Below, piece by piece: positions 9,002 through 18,085 of a stretch of DNA of 64,000 bases (within the stretch, counting starts at the first letter, position 1; each line of letters starts with the position of its first letter). Both the position numbers and the translations under genes were made by a program. The stretch lies in assembly GCA_035544955.1 (NCBI GenBank), contig DASZZN010000036.1, forward strand, positions 1-64,000, in the 5' to 3' direction. The stretch is from Candidatus Dormiibacterota bacterium (GTDB taxonomy: Bacteria; Chloroflexota; Dormibacteria; CF-121). The notes below the pieces were generated by a model. The model saw only the letters and a program-made list of their open reading frames with translations, was not told where the DNA came from and ran no database searches.

Positions 9002-10276
9002 ATGAGCCGTCGCCTGATCGTCCTCGTGATCCTCACCGTTTCCATCCTGGCCGCCTGCGGCCGCATCAGTTCCAGCCACCCGGCTGCCGGCGGATACCGG
9101 ATCTTCCTCGAGAGTGGCTTCTCGAACAATGTTGAGACCGTAAAGGTGCTCGATTCGGGAACCGGGACCGTGGAACGCGAGCTGCCGCTCGGGACCCCGG
9201 CTCCCGACTGGTCCCGTTACTACACGGTCAGCCAGCTTTCAGGAGGCGCGCGACTCATGGCGCTCGATCCCGCATCCGGAAGCACGCTGGCTCAGGTGAC
9301 CGTTCCGGCCGGGTACTCGCTTCCCAACATCGCGTTCCAGGGCCCGACCGCGGGAATCTCGCCAAACGGCCAGTGGCTCACCCTGACCAGCCAGGGTCAA
9401 GCCAGCGGCGCGATCACGACCTACTTCCTGGTGGGCTCGAGCTCGCTCACCGATTCATTCAAAAGCATCCAGGTCAACGGCGACTTCGTCTTCGACGCGC
9501 TCAGCAATGACGGCAAGAGCCTGTACCTGATCCAGAAGATGACGGATCCGAATCACTACCGGGTGCGACTCTACGACGTCGCCGCGGGATCGCTCACGTC
9601 TCAAGTCATCGCTGACAAGCGTGAGGCCAACGAACCGATGAACGGCATCCGCGGCGACAGCGCCGCCGACGCGACGGGCAACTATGTCTACACGGTCTAC
9701 CTCCGCCAGGCCGGGCCGTTCATTCACGCGCTACCCCTCGGTCAGCAGTTCGCCTGGTGTATCGATCTGCCGTCCAAGGCTCCGAACGACATGGAGAAGC
9801 AGTTCCATTGGGCGCTTGCGGTCAGCCGCGACGGCGCCTCCGTCTACGCCGCCAATGCCTCCCTCGGAACGGTGGCGGTGATGGCGACCGGACAACCGCC
9901 CAAGATCGTGCATACGGCTTCCGTCGCCTCTAATCCCCCTCCCCCTCAGGGCGAGGGTCAGGGTGGGGGTGTGATCAGTGCCGACGCCAAGGGACCGCGT
10001 ATCGGTGGGGCTGCGCTCTCGGCCGACGGCCGCACGCTCTACGCCGTCGCGGATCACGGCCTGGTCGCCATCGACACGACGACGCTCAAGGTTCGTGCCC
10101 GCTACCTCGAGTCATATCAGCCCGAAACCATGCGGCTGAGCTCCGACGGCAAGTGGCTCTACGCTGCCGAGTCCGGGAACAGCAAGCTCTGGCAGATCGA
10201 TCCAATCACCGGAGCGGTCGCCGAAGTGAAAGGCGCGTTAAACCCCTGGGCGCTGTTGTGGGCACAGCCTCAGTAG
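9002..10276 (+). CDS. Secreted beta-propeller lipoprotein with an in-frame repeat insertion
   Basis: The product is 424 residues. The signal peptide ends in a lipobox (LAAC), and the mature region has repeated WD/YVTN-like strands such as ISPNGQWLTLTS, LSADGRTLYAVADHG and LSSDGKWLYAAESGN, typical of seven-bladed propellers. GGAGG precedes the ATG at 9002; a GTG two codons earlier is possible. Residues about 313-325 (NPPPPQGEGQGGG) are encoded by a copy of the REP-like repeat and probably form a surface loop. Function is unknown; binding or scaffolding outside the membrane is likely. Confidence 0.8.
   Translation: MSRRLIVLVILTVSILAACGRISSSHPAAGGYRIFLESGFSNNVETVKVLDSGTGTVERELPLGTPAPDWSRYYTVSQLSGGARLMALDPASGSTLAQVTVPAGYSLPNIAFQGPTAGISPNGQWLTLTSQGQASGAITTYFLVGSSSLTDSFKSIQVNGDFVFDALSNDGKSLYLIQKMTDPNHYRVRLYDVAAGSLTSQVIADKREANEPMNGIRGDSAADATGNYVYTVYLRQAGPFIHALPLGQQFAWCIDLPSKAPNDMEKQFHWALAVSRDGASVYAANASLGTVAVMATGQPPKIVHTASVASNPPPPQGEGQGGGVISADAKGPRIGGAALSADGRTLYAVADHGLVAIDTTTLKVRARYLESYQPETMRLSSDGKWLYAAESGNSKLWQIDPITGAVAEVKGALNPWALLWAQPQ
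9939..9973. repeat. REP-like palindrome inside a coding sequence
   Basis: CCCCCTCCCCCTCAGGGCGA followed by GGGTCAGGGTGGGGGT matches the intergenic repeats of this window. It is in frame within the propeller gene and encodes a Pro/Gly-rich insert. Confidence 0.8.
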
Positions 10277-10306
10277 AGTCAAGAACCGCTACGATACGAC
10301 CCAGCC

Positions 10307-11365
10307 GTGAAGAGGGGTCTTTACGTTTCGGCTGTGTTGGTGCTTGTCCTGATGAGCGCCTGCGGTCGGCAGGCATCAAACGCCGGCATTAAGCCCGCAT
10401 CGCCATCCGCATCGGCCAACCCGACCGCCACGCCGACCCAGGGCCCGAGCCAGGCCAGCACGACGACCGCTACACCGGCGCCACAAGGCCTCACGTGCAA
10501 GCTACCGGTCGTTACCCAAAACGATGCCGGCTGGGTCACCTTCCCGGGCGGTCGCTACCAGCCCGACCCGAAGGCCAACGTCAGCCTGCCGCACGGCCCT
10601 TCGGGTTTCCCACTGTCGAAGAGCTACGACAAGGCGGTCGAGCGTTGGGTACCGGTAACGCGCGATCAAATCTCTCCAGACGGCAAGCACTATGCCTACG
10701 CAGATTTACCGGCCGTCGATGCCAGTCCAATTCATGTTGTCGATCTGCCCTCCGGCGCCACGCATGCCTTCAATGCCGGGACACCCCCGACCGACAGCTC
10801 GTGGCTCGCCGTGGACTATGAGACGGAGGGCGTGTACCTCGAAGCGCAGCCCAACGGGCCGGCCGGATTGGTGGGCCTCTGGCTGCTCGATCCAGCCAAT
10901 GGAAGCGTCCGCGCGATTGACACCACACATAGCTGGCAGTACATCAGCGGCGGCGGTGCGTGGGGCACGAGCGAGCCTTTAACGGGCCACGGTCCCGGCC
11001 CGGGTAGCCGGCTGCTGCGAATGGACCTCAAGACCGGGGCAATCGTGTCGTGGTACAAGCGCACGGACATCGAGTTCACGGTTGCCGGGGCTGACGGTTC
11101 GGGACATCCGATCCTTACGGTGTGGAAGTACCAGACCCCGCAACTCCTCCTGATCGGCGGCGCCAATTCCGCGACCATCCTCCTCACGGCGCCCGGGTCC
11201 GCGGTTCCCTCGCTGAGCAACTACATTCACCCGGTTACCGATGCCCGCGGCATCTGGCTTGGCGATGCCGCCGGCAGCATCTCGCTCTACACTCCAGCGA
11301 CCGGCATCAAGAAGCTGGCACAGGTCGCCTCAGGGGACGTCGCGCCCGCGGGCGGCTGCCACTAG
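10307..11365 (+). CDS. Secreted lipoprotein with Ser/Thr/Pro linker and propeller-like repeats
   Basis: The product is 352 residues. A GTG start is followed by a signal peptide with lipobox LMSAC, then a Ser/Thr/Ala/Pro-rich linker (about 25-60). The C-terminal part resembles a beta-propeller, with pieces such as ISPDGKHYAYADL and LWLLDPANGSVRAI. It probably sits on the outer membrane face like its neighbour at 9002. The last residues (APAGGCH) run into a REP-like repeat at 11366, and a broken SH3-like coding region follows. The original gene may have been longer, with the repeat introducing or lying just after the stop. Confidence 0.72.
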   Translation: MKRGLYVSAVLVLVLMSACGRQASNAGIKPASPSASANPTATPTQGPSQASTTTATPAPQGLTCKLPVVTQNDAGWVTFPGGRYQPDPKANVSLPHGPSGFPLSKSYDKAVERWVPVTRDQISPDGKHYAYADLPAVDASPIHVVDLPSGATHAFNAGTPPTDSSWLAVDYETEGVYLEAQPNGPAGLVGLWLLDPANGSVRAIDTTHSWQYISGGGAWGTSEPLTGHGPGPGSRLLRMDLKTGAIVSWYKRTDIEFTVAGADGSGHPILTVWKYQTPQLLLIGGANSATILLTAPGSAVPSLSNYIHPVTDARGIWLGDAAGSISLYTPATGIKKLAQVASGDVAPAGGCH

Positions 11366-11388
11366 CCCCCACCCTGCCCTCCCCCCTA
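11366..11388. repeat. REP-like half-element
   Basis: CCCCCACCCTGCCCTCCCCC directly follows the stop codon of the lipoprotein gene and separates it from an SH3b pseudogene. Only the C-rich arm is clear. Confidence 0.65.
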
Positions 11389-11389
11389 A

Positions 11390-11774
11390 TGGCGCAGGTC
11401 TCCGGCAACACCGATCCGAATGCGGGGTTCAATGCCGCGTATGTGCAGATGGGCTACGGAGGCTCGGGCGGCGGCGCTGCCTGCTTCACCTACCTGTTCC
11501 ACGATGCAACCGGCTGGCACCTCTATCCGCCCATCATCTGTGGTCAACAGGGCGGCCTCAACCCAATCCTCGGTTACGACGATCAGGTCCAGGTGACGGG
11601 CAGCTGCGCAAACATCCGCCAGCAGGCCAGCATCAGTGCAAGGTCGTAGCCTGCCTCACGAACGGAACGACCGTCCATATCGACACGACCCCGCCCCGAT
11701 ACGTCGACGGTCACATCTGGTGGAGCGTCAACAACGGGCAGGGGTTCATGGCCCACGACGTCCTAATTCGTTAG
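11390..11774 (+). pseudogene. Frameshifted SH3b-domain coding remnant
   Basis: An open stretch beginning MAQVSGNTDPNAGFNAAY runs to a stop at 11649. The sequence then continues in another frame as VVACLTNGTTVHIDTTPP to a stop at 11774. Read across the shift near 11625-11645, GSCANIRQQ...VACLTNGTTV...GHIWWSV matches a bacterial SH3b domain (ANIR, cleft and WW positions). It most likely belonged to the upstream lipoprotein or a similar wall-associated protein. A sequencing error cannot be excluded. Confidence 0.6.
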
Positions 11775-11791
11775 CAGGGACTCAGCCGAGC

Positions 11792-11809
11792 TCCCCCGCG
11801 AGCGGGGGA
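11792..11809. terminator. Perfect G/C hairpin between convergent units
   Basis: TCCCCCGC (11792-11799) pairs with GCGGGGGA (11802-11809). It lies just past the stop of the second sigma-factor gene and past the SH3b remnant. There is no T run, so it may work as a Rho-dependent or bidirectional end, or be another repeat-family fragment. Confidence 0.4.
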
Positions 11810-11826
11810 CGGTAACAAACGTCTCC

Positions 11827-12918
11827 CTACTCGAGGTAGTCTTTCAGCTTCTTGCTGCGGCTCGGGTGGCGAAGCTTGCGCAGCGCCTTCGCCTCGATCT
11901 GACGGATTCGTTCGCGGGTGACACCGAGCCGCTGCCCCACTTCTTCCAGCGTTCGCTCATTGCCCTCCAAGAGTCCGAATCGAAGCTGCAATACCCGCCG
12001 CTCGCGCGCCGAGAGGGTGTCAAGAATGAGATCCACCTCGTTTCGCAACATCGTCAGGGCGGCCGCGTCAGCCGGCGAGGTCGCCTCCCCGTCCTGAACA
12101 AAGTCGCCCAGGTTCGAGTCGTCTTCTTCGCCGATGGGCGCCTCGAGGGAAACGGGGTTCTGCGATATCCGCTCGATTTCCCTGACCCGATCGGCGCTGA
12201 TCTCCAACTCCCTGCCGATTTCCTCGTCGGTAGGCTCTCGCCCGAGGTCTTGCTGCAGCTGCCTTCTCGAGCGGCCCAGCTTGTTGATCAACTCGACCAC
12301 ATGGACGGGAACGCGGATGGTGCGCGCCTGATCGGCGATCGCCCGGGTGATCGCCTGCCGGATCCACCATGTCGCATAGGTTGAGAACTTGAAGCCGCGG
12401 TGGTAGTCGAACTTTTCGACCGCACGCATCAGACCGAGGTTGCCTTCCTGGATCAAGTCGAGCAGCGACATGCCGCGCCCGGCGTACTTCTTGGCGATGG
12501 CCACCACGAGGCGAAGGTTGGCTTCTGCCAGCCGATCTTTGGCGTCGACATCGCGAGCCTCGATCGCCTTTGCCAGGGTAACTTCCTGCTCGGCCTTGAG
12601 CAGAGCGAACTGGCCAATCTCTTTCAGGTACATCCGGACCGGATCGTCGATCGCAGCGGAGTCCATCTCCGCGGCCTCGGCCATCAGGTCGTCATCCAGC
12701 TCTGCACCTTGCAGATCCTTCTCGCCATCAGCGATTGGGATCCCCATTTGCTGGAAGACCTCGGAGACCTGAATCAGCTCCTCGGGATCAAGCTGTGCGC
12801 CGGACAAGCCGGCGAGGATGTCGTCCGGACTCAGGCGCCCCTGATCCTTGCCCTTGATGATCAAGGCCTCGGCGGCCAGGACGATCGGGTCGACGCCGCC
12901 ATGCGGCTTCACGCCCAC
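11827..12918 (-). CDS. RNA polymerase sigma-70 factor, group 1/2 type (second of a tandem pair)
   Basis: The product is 363 residues: region 1.2 ([11 protein letters not shown]), region 2 ([20 protein letters not shown]), region 3 and region 4.2 ([20 protein letters not shown]). All -10 and -35 contacting segments typical of SigA are present, so it should read TTGACA/TATAAT-like promoters. It follows the neighbouring sigma gene by 18 nt on the same strand. The last about 40 nt of the two genes are identical and the proteins agree over most of regions 2-4, so they arose by tandem duplication. The N-terminal region differs and is shorter than in classic RpoD. Confidence 0.93.
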   Translation of the reverse strand: MGVKPHGGVDPIVLAAEALIIKGKDQGRLSPDDILAGLSGAQLDPEELIQVSEVFQQMGIPIADGEKDLQGAELDDDLMAEAAEMDSAAIDDPVRMYLKEIGQFALLKAEQEVTLAKAIEARDVDAKDRLAEANLRLVVAIAKKYAGRGMSLLDLIQEGNLGLMRAVEKFDYHRGFKFSTYATWWIRQAITRAIADQARTIRVPVHVVELINKLGRSRRQLQQDLGREPTDEEIGRELEISADRVREIERISQNPVSLEAPIGEEDDSNLGDFVQDGEATSPADAAALTMLRNEVDLILDTLSARERRVLQLRFGLLEGNERTLEEVGQRLGVTRERIRQIEAKALRKLRHPSRSKKLKDYLE

Positions 12919-12936
12919 GCCTCCCCTGCTCTCTTC

Positions 12937-14085
12937 TTACTCGAGGTAGTCTTTCAGCTTCTTGCTGCGGCTCGGGTGCCGCAGTTTGCGCAGCGCCTTC
13001 GCCTCGATCTGGCGGATGCGCTCCCGGGTAACTCCGAACCTCTTCCCCACTTCTTCCAGCGTCCGCTGGTGCCCATCGATCAAGCCAAAGCGCAGCTGCA
13101 GCACGCGCCGCTCGCGCGGTGTCAGGGTGTCGAGGATGTCTTCCACCTCCGTCCGCAACATCGTCAGCGAGGCGGCATCCGAGGGCGAGGTCGCTTCCTT
13201 GTCCTCGACGAAATCGCCCAGGTGCGAATCCTCCTCTTCGCCGATCGGGGTTTCGAGCGAGACCGGGTCCTGCGAGACCTTCACGATCTCCCGCACTTTC
13301 TCGGCCGAGATGCCCATCTCGTCGCCGATCTCCTGGTCGGTGGGTTCGCGGCCCAGTTCCTGCAGCAGGCGGCGGGAGACCCGGACCAGCTTGTTGATCG
13401 TCTCCACCATGTGCACCGGAATGCGGATGGTGCGCGCCTGGTCGGCGATGGCGCGGGTGATCGCCTGCCGGATCCACCAGGTGGCGTAGGTCGAGAACTT
13501 GTATCCCTTGTGGTAATCGAACTTCTCGACCGCCCGGATCAGGCCCATGTTGCCTTCCTGGATCAAGTCGAGGAAGGACATGCCGCGGCCGATGTACTTC
13601 TTTGCGATCGAGACCACCAGCCGGAGGTTGGCCTCGGTCAGCTTGTGCTTGGCGTCGTCGTCGCCGGCCTCGATCGCCTTGGCCAGCGTCACCTCCTGCT
13701 CCGCCTTGAGCAGTGCCACCCGCCCAATCTCCTTGAGATACATCCGGACCGGGTCATCGAGCGAGACCGAGTCCATCGCTTCGATCGTGGCAATCAGGTC
13801 ATCGTCGATCTCGACGACTTCCTCTAAGTCCTTCTCGCCGTCCGAGACCTCGATCCCCATGTCCCGGAACACGTTGAAGATCCGGAACAGCTGGTCAGGG
13901 TCGAGCTCGACGTCGGGGAAGCCCGCGAGGATGTCGTCGGGGCTGAGGAATCCCTGTTCCTTACCTTTGACAATCAGGGCCTCGGCGGCCAGGACCATCG
14001 GGTCTTCTGAGCGCTTCGGCTTCCCACCCCCGGGCGGCGGCGCCTTCTTGGTCGTGGGCGCGTCTTTGAGGTTAGCCCTGGCCAT
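12937..14085 (-). CDS. sigA: RNA polymerase sigma factor SigA/RpoD (first of a tandem pair)
   Basis: The product is 382 residues with region 1.2, region 2 ([20 protein letters not shown]), region 3 and region 4.2 ending in [11 protein letters not shown]. It overlaps the end of dnaG by 14 nt, the classic macromolecular-synthesis order dnaG-sigA, so I take it as the housekeeping factor. The copy downstream at 11827 is a close paralogue. It directs RNA polymerase to vegetative promoters. Confidence 0.93.
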   Translation of the reverse strand: MARANLKDAPTTKKAPPPGGGKPKRSEDPMVLAAEALIVKGKEQGFLSPDDILAGFPDVELDPDQLFRIFNVFRDMGIEVSDGEKDLEEVVEIDDDLIATIEAMDSVSLDDPVRMYLKEIGRVALLKAEQEVTLAKAIEAGDDDAKHKLTEANLRLVVSIAKKYIGRGMSFLDLIQEGNMGLIRAVEKFDYHKGYKFSTYATWWIRQAITRAIADQARTIRIPVHMVETINKLVRVSRRLLQELGREPTDQEIGDEMGISAEKVREIVKVSQDPVSLETPIGEEEDSHLGDFVEDKEATSPSDAASLTMLRTEVEDILDTLTPRERRVLQLRFGLIDGHQRTLEEVGKRFGVTRERIRQIEAKALRKLRHPSRSKKLKDYLE

Positions 14086-15937
14086 TTCTCAAGTCTTTAA
14101 GTGCATCGAGTTGGTGGGCCAAGTGGTCATTCTCCTGCATGAGAGTAACGAGCCGAGACTCATCTCCCGCCGCGCGCGCTGCACGCATGTCAGCCACTAA
14201 AGCTTTCAACCGTCGTTGGGCGGCGTTTATTTTAAGTGTTTGGAGACATTGCTCCAGGCTCTGCCTCAGGGCAGCCTCTGAGCCGCTGTCCAGCTCGGGG
14301 TATTTGGCCATGGCGACCGCCGAAATCAGCCCCTGCTCGTCTGCCGCGAACTCGGAGAGGTGGTCGGTGGGACGAACCGTTGCTTCGGCTTCAACCATCT
14401 GTTGCAGCCTAGCGAAAACCCGCTCGTAGGCCGGTGCGGAGAAACTGACCGCCTGCAACTCGCCGGCGACCTCCGCAACCAGGTCGGGCCGCTCGATCAG
14501 GAGCCCCAGGAGGTATCCCTCGTCCTTCGTTGCCTGGGTCGCGCCATTTCCCTCAGCGGCAAAGCCCCCAAGCACACTCGGCCGATTTCCCTCGCCCGCT
14601 CGCGGGGGAGGGCCAGGGTGAGGGCCGCCTTTTCCGGACTTCAAGGCCTGGACGTCGCGAAGCAGGGCGGCTGGCTCAATGCGCAGCCATCCTGCGGCCT
14701 GCTGGGCGTAGATTTCCAGCACCGACGCCTCCGGGATCTTGGCCAGCACAGGAATCACCAATTCTGCCCCCCGGCGTCGCTCGCGCGCGTCGGTGAGATC
14801 GAGATTCGCCAGCGCCTGGCGCAGCAGGTACTCCCATTCCGGAAGAGCGTGCTCCCGCAGGTTCGCCCAGCCGTCGGGATGGGCCCGCAGGTAGTCGTCC
14901 GGATCCTTGCCCTGCGGCACCCGAACAACCTTTATATATACGCCCGATTTCGATGCCAGCTCGATCGCCCGCTGGGTGGCGTTCAGCCCGGCGTCGTCGC
15001 GGTCGAAGGCCAGCAGGAGTTCCTGGGTTTCCCGCTTGAGGAGCCGCACCTGGTGCTCGCCGAGGGCGGTCCCCGAGGTGGTGACCACGTTCGTCACATT
15101 CGCCTGCCAGGCGGTGATGGCGTCGAAGTAGCCTTCCATCAGGACGGCGTGCTTCAGCTCGTGGATCGACTTGCGCGCCCGGTGCAGGTTGAAGAGGGTC
15201 CGCCCCTTGTCGTAGAGGGCGGTCTGCGACGTATTCAGGTACTTGGGCTGGGCGGTGTCATCGATCACCCGGCCGCCGAAGGCGACCAGCTCGCCATGCT
15301 CGTCGTGGATCGGAATGATGATCCGCTGCCGGAAGCGGTCCCAGAGCTCCCCTCCCCCGTCGGGCTTGATCGCCAGGCCCGCCTCCATCATCTCGCCGTC
15401 GGCCGCGCCATGCTTGCGGAGGAAGCGGACCAGGTTGTCCTTTCGCTGCCCCGCCGGCGCGAAGCCAAGCTGGAACTCGGTCATCGACGCCCGGGTGACC
15501 CCGCGCGACTCCAGCTGGATCAACGCCCGCTGCCCGGCCGGGTTCTCGAGCAGGATGTGATGGAAATACTGAGCGGCCAGCCCGTTCAGCCGAGCAATGG
15601 TCCGTTTGAGCTCACGCTGCCGCCCGGCGCCGGGCGACTCCTCGAGGACGACGCCGGTCTTCTCGGCGAGCAGCCGCAAAGCGCCGCGGAAGTCGACATG
15701 CTCGATGTCCTGGATGAAGGTGAAGTGGTCGCCCCCCTTCTGGCAGCCGTAGCAATGCCAGAGCTGCTTTTCGGGCGAGACGTATAAGGATGGGGTCTTC
15801 TCCTGGTGGAAGGGGCAGAGCCCCTTCAGGTCGCGCCCGGCCTTTTGCAGCCGCAAGTGTTCCGAGATGAGGTCCACCAGGTCAAGGCGATCCTTGATCT
15901 CCTGGACGGCATCCTGTTTCACCGACGGCATCGCCAA
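14072..15937 (-). CDS. dnaG: DNA primase with a repeat-derived insert
   Basis: The product is 621 residues. It has an N-terminal zinc-ribbon (CPFH at about 41 and HCYGC at about 62), the RNA polymerase/TOPRIM core ([35 protein letters not shown]) and a C-terminal DnaB-interaction region. It makes RNA primers at the replication fork. Between core and C-terminal domain (residues about 433-452) lies [14 protein letters not shown], encoded by a REP-like palindrome, in the linker where an insert is tolerated. Start: MAMPSVKQ; the ATG two codons later is equally possible. The gene leads the dnaG-sigA-sigA operon. Confidence 0.96.
   Translation of the reverse strand: MAMPSVKQDAVQEIKDRLDLVDLISEHLRLQKAGRDLKGLCPFHQEKTPSLYVSPEKQLWHCYGCQKGGDHFTFIQDIEHVDFRGALRLLAEKTGVVLEESPGAGRQRELKRTIARLNGLAAQYFHHILLENPAGQRALIQLESRGVTRASMTEFQLGFAPAGQRKDNLVRFLRKHGAADGEMMEAGLAIKPDGGGELWDRFRQRIIIPIHDEHGELVAFGGRVIDDTAQPKYLNTSQTALYDKGRTLFNLHRARKSIHELKHAVLMEGYFDAITAWQANVTNVVTTSGTALGEHQVRLLKRETQELLLAFDRDDAGLNATQRAIELASKSGVYIKVVRVPQGKDPDDYLRAHPDGWANLREHALPEWEYLLRQALANLDLTDARERRRGAELVIPVLAKIPEASVLEIYAQQAAGWLRIEPAALLRDVQALKSGKGGPHPGPPPRAGEGNRPSVLGGFAAEGNGATQATKDEGYLLGLLIERPDLVAEVAGELQAVSFSAPAYERVFARLQQMVEAEATVRPTDHLSEFAADEQGLISAVAMAKYPELDSGSEAALRQSLEQCLQTLKINAAQRRLKALVADMRAARAAGDESRLVTLMQENDHLAHQLDALKDLRNGQG
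14576..14632. repeat. REP-like palindrome inside dnaG
   Basis: TTCCCTCGCCCGCTCGCGGG followed by GGAGGGCCAGGGTGAGGGCC has paired CCCTCGCCCGC / GCGGGGGAGGG arms, matching the intergenic elements. It lies in frame in the dnaG linker. Confidence 0.8.
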
Positions 15938-15947
15938 AGCTTAGTTT

Positions 15948-15988
15948 TTCTCCCTTCCCCCTTGCGGGGGAGGGACGGGGTGGGGGTG
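15948..15988. repeat. REP-like palindrome
   Basis: CTCCCTTCCCCCTTGCGGGG and GAGGGACGGGGTGGGGGTGC form a hairpin between dnaG and the antitoxin-like gene. The arms CCCTTCCCCC / GGGGGAGGGA pair around TTGC. Confidence 0.8.
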
Positions 15989-15990
15989 CG

Positions 15991-16221
15991 CTAGCGTGGG
16001 GCGATAACCGGAAGACCGAGCGTTTGGGCAGCAGCGCTTATGCGAGCGTCGTATGTCACGACCTCGGCAACCATCCGGTCGATGACCCTGCGACCGTGGA
16101 GCGGCACGATCCGCGCGACGGGCCGACCCCATTCGGTCACCTCGATCGTTTCCCCTTCGATCACGCGTCGGATCGGATTACTGGCATTCTGGCGTAACTC
16201 GCGGATCTCCGCTTTGATCAT
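15991..16221 (-). CDS. Phd/YefM-type antitoxin with a PIN-toxin-like C-terminal tail
   Basis: The product is 76 residues from the ATG at 16221 (a GTG at 16239 is also possible). Residues 1-42 (IRELRQNASNPIRRVIEGE...VTEWGRPVARIVP) match the DNA-binding part of Phd/YefM antitoxins, which repress their own operon. The last 25 residues (VVTYDARISAAAQTLGLPVI) resemble the very C-terminus of VapC PIN toxins rather than an antitoxin tail. No toxin gene lies beside it. I infer an internal deletion that joined antitoxin start to toxin end, leaving an orphan. Confidence 0.7.
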   Translation of the reverse strand: MIKAEIRELRQNASNPIRRVIEGETIEVTEWGRPVARIVPLHGRRVIDRMVAEVVTYDARISAAAQTLGLPVIAPR

Positions 16222-16309
16222 GGACGACGTATGTAGCACATAGGCGTGAACTGAGATGCAGCAATTCGATTCAGGCGGCGTAGGATGGCCTAACCAGGAG
16301 GTGGTAACG

Positions 16310-16663
16310 ATGGCGAAATTTGCGCTACTTGGCGGCTATACGGCGGAAGCGTGGTCCAAGATGATCGACAACCCTGGCGACCGAACCGCCGCCGTGAGCA
16401 AAGCACTCGAGGCACTGGGCGGTAAGCTCGAATCGTTTTACTGGAGCTTCGGTGACGACGACTTCCTTGGGATTATCGAGGTGCCCGACGATACCGCAGC
16501 GGCAGCGTTCTCGGTCGCGGTTGGAAGCAGCGGGACGCTTCGGAACGTGCGGACGATCAAGTTGATCTCGCTTGACGAAGGCCGGAAAGTCCTCGAAAAG
16601 GCGAAGGCGACGAAGGCCGCCTACTCGCCGCCTGGAGCACGCCAGGCGGCGGGCGTTCGGTAA
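16310..16663 (+). CDS. GYD domain protein
   Basis: The product is 117 residues. The motif GGYTAEAWSKMIDNP...ALEALGGKLESFYWSFGDDDFLGIIEVPD is characteristic of the GYD domain (PF08734), a ferredoxin-like small protein of unknown function. AGGAGG sits eight bases before the ATG at 16310. It stands alone between an antitoxin-like gene and a short peptide gene. Confidence 0.85.
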   Translation: MAKFALLGGYTAEAWSKMIDNPGDRTAAVSKALEALGGKLESFYWSFGDDDFLGIIEVPDDTAAAAFSVAVGSSGTLRNVRTIKLISLDEGRKVLEKAKATKAAYSPPGARQAAGVR

Positions 16664-16818
16664 ACCACAGGCCGCAAACGCGCAGGGCGGTCAGGCTGGC
16701 CGCCCTCTCCCCTCCCATTCCGCCAAAGAAGTTGCCCCTTTAGGCCCCCGTCAGGCTACGTTGAGGGCAGCGACTTTACTGAGAGCGCATTTTGGGCGTG
16801 GGAATTAAGGAGGGCTGG

Positions 16819-16902
16819 ATGAAGCGTTTGGTCTTAATTGGATCGGCGATCGCCGCATTGGCGTTGGGCTCGGTCGCGGCCTACGCCACCGCAAACTCCT
16901 AG
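16819..16902 (+). CDS. Short hydrophobic secreted or membrane peptide (27 aa)
   Basis: An ATG preceded by AAGGAGGG at 16808 opens a 27-codon frame, MKRLVLIGSAIAALALGSVA then AYATANS. The product is basic at the start, hydrophobic in the middle and polar at the end, like a signal peptide whose cleavage after AYA would release a tiny tail. It may be a small membrane protein or the remnant of a secreted gene. Confidence 0.5.
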   Translation: MKRLVLIGSAIAALALGSVAAYATANS

Positions 16903-16924
16903 CCCCGCGCGACATATATAGGGG

Positions 16925-17545
16925 ATGAGAATCGAGCCCGCACGCCCCCTTGAACCGGTCGCGCTTACCCACCGCGAGTTCCTGGTCGAGGTCTACGGGC
17001 CCCTATTCGGGGCGATCGGGCGGTTGGCTCTGCCCGCTCCGGTTCGACTGAGTGATTTTGTCAACGAGCGAGAGGGCTTCCTGCGATTGACCGATGTGGA
17101 GCTCACGACCCATGGCGCGGTGTCGGCGGCGACCCAGAAGGGTCCGATGACCGAATACCTGATCAACAAGACGGGGATCGAGTTGATCTGCCAGCCACCG
17201 GCGGAAGCGATCGAACGCCGTTCCGAGGTCGACAAGGACCACGGCAGCTCCCTCTGGCAGGCGTTGAACAAGATGGCCGTCAACGCGAACTTCGATCTAC
17301 GGGTGCCGAAAGAGCGCCATTACGTCCAGGTCCATACCCACCGTTTCACCGTGGGCGCCTACCTTCACCTGGCGCAGGGCGCCTCACTCGACGCGGTCCT
17401 CTCGCACCTTCCCACGAAATTCGTCGCGGTGACGGACGCCACGGCCACGTTCCTCGGCGGCACCGGCGAGCCCACCACCATCGAGCGCAAGCTGATGCTG
17501 GTGAATCGCGACCACATCCTGTTGGTCGCTCCCCGCGGCGACTAG
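16925..17545 (+). CDS. Hypothetical protein, 206 aa
   Basis: I do not recognise this gene. It is soluble, with an N-terminal helix-rich segment (about 10-40) and a C-terminal half containing TTIERKLMLVNRDHILLVAP. A similar phrase (RLSDFVNEREGFLRLTDVEL) in the first half hints at two related beta-rich modules. The middle includes a His-rich stretch, HYVQVHTHRF. Codon use is like its neighbours, and the following gene starts 12 nt later, so the two may be co-transcribed. Confidence 0.65.
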   Translation: MRIEPARPLEPVALTHREFLVEVYGPLFGAIGRLALPAPVRLSDFVNEREGFLRLTDVELTTHGAVSAATQKGPMTEYLINKTGIELICQPPAEAIERRSEVDKDHGSSLWQALNKMAVNANFDLRVPKERHYVQVHTHRFTVGAYLHLAQGASLDAVLSHLPTKFVAVTDATATFLGGTGEPTTIERKLMLVNRDHILLVAPRGD

Positions 17546-17557
17546 TACCCTGTCCGT

Positions 17558-17794
17558 GTGAACGATTCCAAGCGGATGCAGGCAACGGCGCGGGTCTGGC
17601 TCAACGGCATCGCGCGCCACCTGGAAGATCTCCGTACTGATAGCTACGAGGGCGCCGTCGGACCCGAGCGCGAAACACGCTACCGCACAGCCTTCGACCT
17701 GTTGTCTACCGTCGCCACCGGCGTCCTGGCCGACATCTCGATTCAGCCACCCGGTCCAGAGGGTCACGGTGGGCTGATCGGATCCTGGTGTTGA
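17558..17794 (+). CDS. Small hypothetical protein, 78 aa
   Basis: A GTG start 12 nt after the preceding gene opens a 78-residue frame. The first 60 residues look helical (ATARVWLNGIARHLEDLRTD...RYRTAFDLLSTVATGVLADI). No family was recognised. Confidence 0.5.
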   Translation: MNDSKRMQATARVWLNGIARHLEDLRTDSYEGAVGPERETRYRTAFDLLSTVATGVLADISIQPPGPEGHGGLIGSWC

Positions 17795-18051
17795 GCTGGC
17801 CGGCACTCCGCCAGGCGAGGAGTCGGCTCACAGGGAAAGCACTATTGCCAGTCACGATCAGCGCGGTGTGGCCGGCGGGCTTTGTCCATCCGCACCTGGT
17901 TTCGGGAGGGGCCGTCAACCCGCGCGCCGCGTCGCTCACCGCGTGGCCGATGCAGATCGCGTCGGCAGAGGATGTCGACCTGGCGCGTGGTTTCCGCCGG
18001 AGCCTGATCGTCCCCTCCCCCATTCTCGAGCCCCCAGCCCACCCCTGTTGA
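17788..18051 (+). CDS. Doubtful ORF or gene remnant, 87 aa
   Basis: An 87-codon frame overlaps the previous gene by 7 nt. A protein-like stretch (AVWPAGFVHPHLVSGGAVNP) is followed by a C-terminus encoded by C-rich sequence resembling a repeat arm (18010-18046). I cannot tell a real gene from a remnant. The opposite strand also has open frames with no better claim. Confidence 0.25.
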   Translation: MLSWPALRQARSRLTGKALLPVTISAVWPAGFVHPHLVSGGAVNPRAASLTAWPMQIASAEDVDLARGFRRSLIVPSPILEPPAHPC

Positions 18052-18084
18052 CACGCTAAGACCATTGTGCTAATTTGCTAGCAC
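18048..18084 (+). promoter_or_regulatory. Promoter and palindromic operator of the GntR-ABC operon
   Basis: TTGACA (18048-18053) and TAATTT (18071-18076) are separated by exactly 17 bp. GTGCTA (18067-18072) and TAGCAC (18079-18084) form a palindrome with a 6-bp spacer that covers the -10 box. The TTG start codon at 18086 follows at once, so the transcript would be nearly leaderless. This is a likely autorepression site for the GntR protein. Confidence 0.7.
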
Positions 18085-18085
18085 A

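Noticed and set aside
12400-13827. 475-residue plus-strand frame across the sigma-factor genes
   Set aside because: It is the antisense shadow of two well-recognised sigma genes.
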